Shown piece by piece: positions 5,502-6,572 of a stretch of DNA of 6,572 nucleotides (positions within the stretch are counted from its first letter, which is position 1; each line of letters begins with the position of its first letter). The stretch is taken from the NCBI GenBank assembly GCA_945862035.1, contig CAMAXB010000174.1, positions 1-6,572 of the forward strand, in the 5' to 3' direction. The translations under genes and the position numbers were made by a program. Under the pieces are notes generated by a model. That model was not told the DNA's origin. It saw nothing but the letters and a program-made list of their open reading frames with translations, and searched no databases. This stretch comes from Opitutus sp. GAS368 (GTDB taxonomy: Bacteria; Verrucomicrobiota; Verrucomicrobiia; Opitutales; Opitutaceae).

Positions 5502-6271
5502 GGCAAGACTTCCTCCACCGAACGCAGCACGCGGGAAACGCGCGCCACGAGTTCCTGGAAAGCGGGTGAGTGGCGTGTCTCGGCTGTCCGTGGATAGGGG
5601 AAATTGACGCTGATCTCTTCGTGGATCCGTCCGGGACCGGCTGCCATGATCACGATACGGTTGGAGAGAAACACGGCCTCGGTCACCGAGTGCGTGACAA
5701 AGAAGGCGGTCCAAGCTTCCTGCTGGCGGATGGCGAGCAGCTCCTCGTTGAGGTGGTCGCGAGTCATCTCGTCGAGGGCCCCAAACGGCTCATCGAGCAG
5801 CAGAATCCGCGGCGAGCGCGACAGCGCCCGTGCGATGGAAACGCGCATTTTTTGCCCGCCTGAGAGTTGGCGCGGATAGCGACCGGCGAGACCGTCGAGG
5901 CGAACGAGCGATAGGACGCGCTGTCGAATCTTGGTCCGCTCCGCGGGAGCCGAGTGGTCGAGCTGCATCAGGAGTTCGATGTTTTTGCCCACGGTCAGCC
6001 ACGGAAGAAGGGTCGGCTCCTGGAACACGTAGGCGAGTTCGCGCGCCGCCTGTTCGGGTGCCAGCCCGTTCACCTTGAGCGTGCCAGTGGTGAGGATGCT
6101 GAGCCCGCTGATTAACTTAAGCACGGTCGATTTGCCACAACCGCTGGGACCGATCAGGCTGATGAAGTCTCCCGGCGACGCGGTGAGCGTCAGGTCGTCG
6201 ATGATGAGCGGACCCTCGCCATAGCGCTTGGAGGCGCGCTGGAAATCGACGATGGGTGGAGGCATGGACAT
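5498..6271 (-). CDS. ABC transporter ATP-binding protein (NrtD/SsuB/ThiZ-type)
   Basis: The protein has 257 residues. All nucleotide-binding motifs are intact: Walker A GPSGCGKST (41-49), Q-loop VFQEPTLLPW (82-91, Q84), signature LSGGQ (136-140), Walker B ILLLDE (156-161), D-loop GALD (164-167) and switch His H194 (FVTHSVTEAV). The motifs and the PWLTV context place it with the nitrate/sulfonate/taurine/HMP importers. It hydrolyses ATP on the cytoplasmic face to drive the permease encoded next. The start is not certain: ATG at 6271 and ATG at 6265 are both possible and neither has a good ribosome site. It is the first gene of the importer operon, 229 bp after the stop of the TPR gene, and its leader contains a strong hairpin. 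Confidence 0.93.
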   Translation of the reverse strand: MSMPPPIVDFQRASKRYGEGPLIIDDLTLTASPGDFISLIGPSGCGKSTVLKLISGLSILTTGTLKVNGLAPEQAARELAYVFQEPTLLPWLTVGKNIELLMQLDHSAPAERTKIRQRVLSLVRLDGLAGRYPRQLSGGQKMRVSIARALSRSPRILLLDEPFGALDEMTRDHLNEELLAIRQQEAWTAFFVTHSVTEAVFLSNRIVIMAAGPGRIHEEISVNFPYPRTAETRHSPAFQELVARVSRVLRSVEEVLP

Positions 6272-6345
6272 GGCGAGGGGCGTGAACTAAGTCGGCATTT
6301 CTCTGCGGCGCAAATCCGAACCCATGGTTGCTGAGGCGTGTCCCC

Positions 6346-6353
6346 GGGGGGGG
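6346..6353 (+). repeat. G8 homopolymer tract in the leader
   Basis: Eight G follow CCCC, and C then GGG come after, making a very G-rich block on the plus strand (C-rich in the transcript). It could form unusual structure or vary in length by slippage, and it is also a typical place for a sequencing length error. It lies 75 bp upstream of the ATPase ATG. Confidence 0.5.
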
Positions 6354-6375
6354 CGGGATCAATCAACCCGGGGGT

Positions 6376-6410
6376 CTGGCACTAAGCAAGTCGCCTGCCT
6401 AGTCTGCCAG
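6376..6410 (-). promoter_or_regulatory. strong 35-nt hairpin in the leader of the transporter operon
   Basis: On the minus strand CTGGCA, bulge GA, CTAGGCA, a 7-base loop, TGCTTAG and TGCCAG pair into a 13-bp stem with one G-U pair and a 2-base bulge. It lies about 105 bp upstream of the ATPase start. No T-run follows (ACCCCCGGG comes next), so it is unlikely to be a plain intrinsic terminator. A bulged stem with a defined loop may be a structured regulatory RNA or part of an attenuator. It does not show the conserved CUGAGA and ACCUGA elements of a TPP riboswitch. Confidence 0.5.
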
Positions 6411-6471
6411 TCGGGAAGGGAGAACGAGGTCCGCATCTCACGTGGGGGCGCGGGACGTCCTCGGGCCTTGG

Positions 6472-6500
6472 CACGAGGGATCCGATTGTCACGCCTCGTG
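6472..6500 (-). terminator. inverted repeat directly after the TPR gene stop
   Basis: CACGAGG and CCTCGTG pair across a 15-base loop, starting immediately after the TGA at 6501. The position suits a 3'-end structure, but there is no T-run and the loop is long, so termination is only possible. Confidence 0.3.
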
Positions 6501-6572
6501 TCAGCGCTCCGTGGGCATCCGGTCGAGCTCGGTGCGGGCTCCAGCGTGGTTGGGATCGATCTTCAGGACGGC
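6501..6572 (-). CDS. C-terminal end of a probable TPR-repeat protein (partial)
   Basis: Only the last 23 codons are in the window, entering from the right edge. They read AVLKIDPNHAGARTELDR... and end in TGA at 6503-6501. A hydrophobic residue pair followed by IDPNHAGA is the typical end of helix B and the turn of a tetratricopeptide repeat, so this is probably the last repeat of a TPR protein. Too little is present to say more about its role. It reads in the same direction as the transporter genes, 229 bp upstream of them. Confidence 0.5.
   Translation of the reverse strand, partial: AVLKIDPNHAGARTELDRMPTER

Noticed and set aside
6272..6500. TPP or other known riboswitch in the leader of the ATPase gene
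   Set aside because: The conserved TPP elements were looked for on the minus strand and not found; only an unassigned hairpin is present.

Overview
The window is bacterial, of high GC (about 60% by eye), and almost every real gene reads on the minus strand. Nothing in it fixes the taxon. The style of the proteins (an NMT1/THI5-like transporter set, an Rsm22-family protein with a cysteine cluster) would fit a Verrucomicrobia/Opitutales-like Gram-negative, but that is a weak guess.

In the direction of transcription (right to left): (1) the C-terminal end of a probable TPR protein enters from the right edge (6572-6501). (2) A 229-bp intergenic stretch holds a 7-bp stem just after the TPR stop, a strong 35-nt hairpin (6376-6410) and a G8 tract. 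(3) A tightly coupled three-gene ABC importer follows: ATPase (6271-5498), permease (5501-4716) and a lipoprotein-type NMT1/THI5-like substrate-binding protein (4719-3742). Both junctions are ATGA overlaps. (4) Directly behind the transporter lies a decayed amidohydrolase of the cytosine-deaminase/archaeal-chlorohydrolase type (3741-2718). It has lost its N-terminus including the HxH metal motif, and carries one frameshift and two in-frame stops, yet it can still be followed along almost its whole remaining length. (5) Next come two unrelated SAM-dependent methyltransferases: a Methyltransf_32-like protein (start about 2664, stop 1501) and an Rsm22-family protein (1329-292) with four cysteines in the pattern of an Fe-S cluster site. 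(6) Between the two methyltransferases is a 171-bp gap with two copies of a 21-bp near-palindrome in inverted orientation, one on each side of a GC-rich hairpin. (7) The left 291 bp hold no secure gene, only small palindromes and a possible open frame running off the edge.

Taken together: the importer probably once delivered a small nitrogenous, base-like or aminopyrimidine-like compound to the co-transcribed amidohydrolase. The enzyme is now dead while the transporter looks intact. The methyltransferases are probably a separate functional unit (rRNA or ribosome maturation for Rsm22, unknown for the other), with the paired palindrome as the likely regulatory or repeat element in front of Rsm22. 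I found no CRISPR array, insertion sequence, tRNA, rRNA or TPP riboswitch. The most unusual items are the readable amidohydrolase remnant, the paired inverted palindromes and the hairpin leader of the transporter operon; none of them by itself proves a new system.
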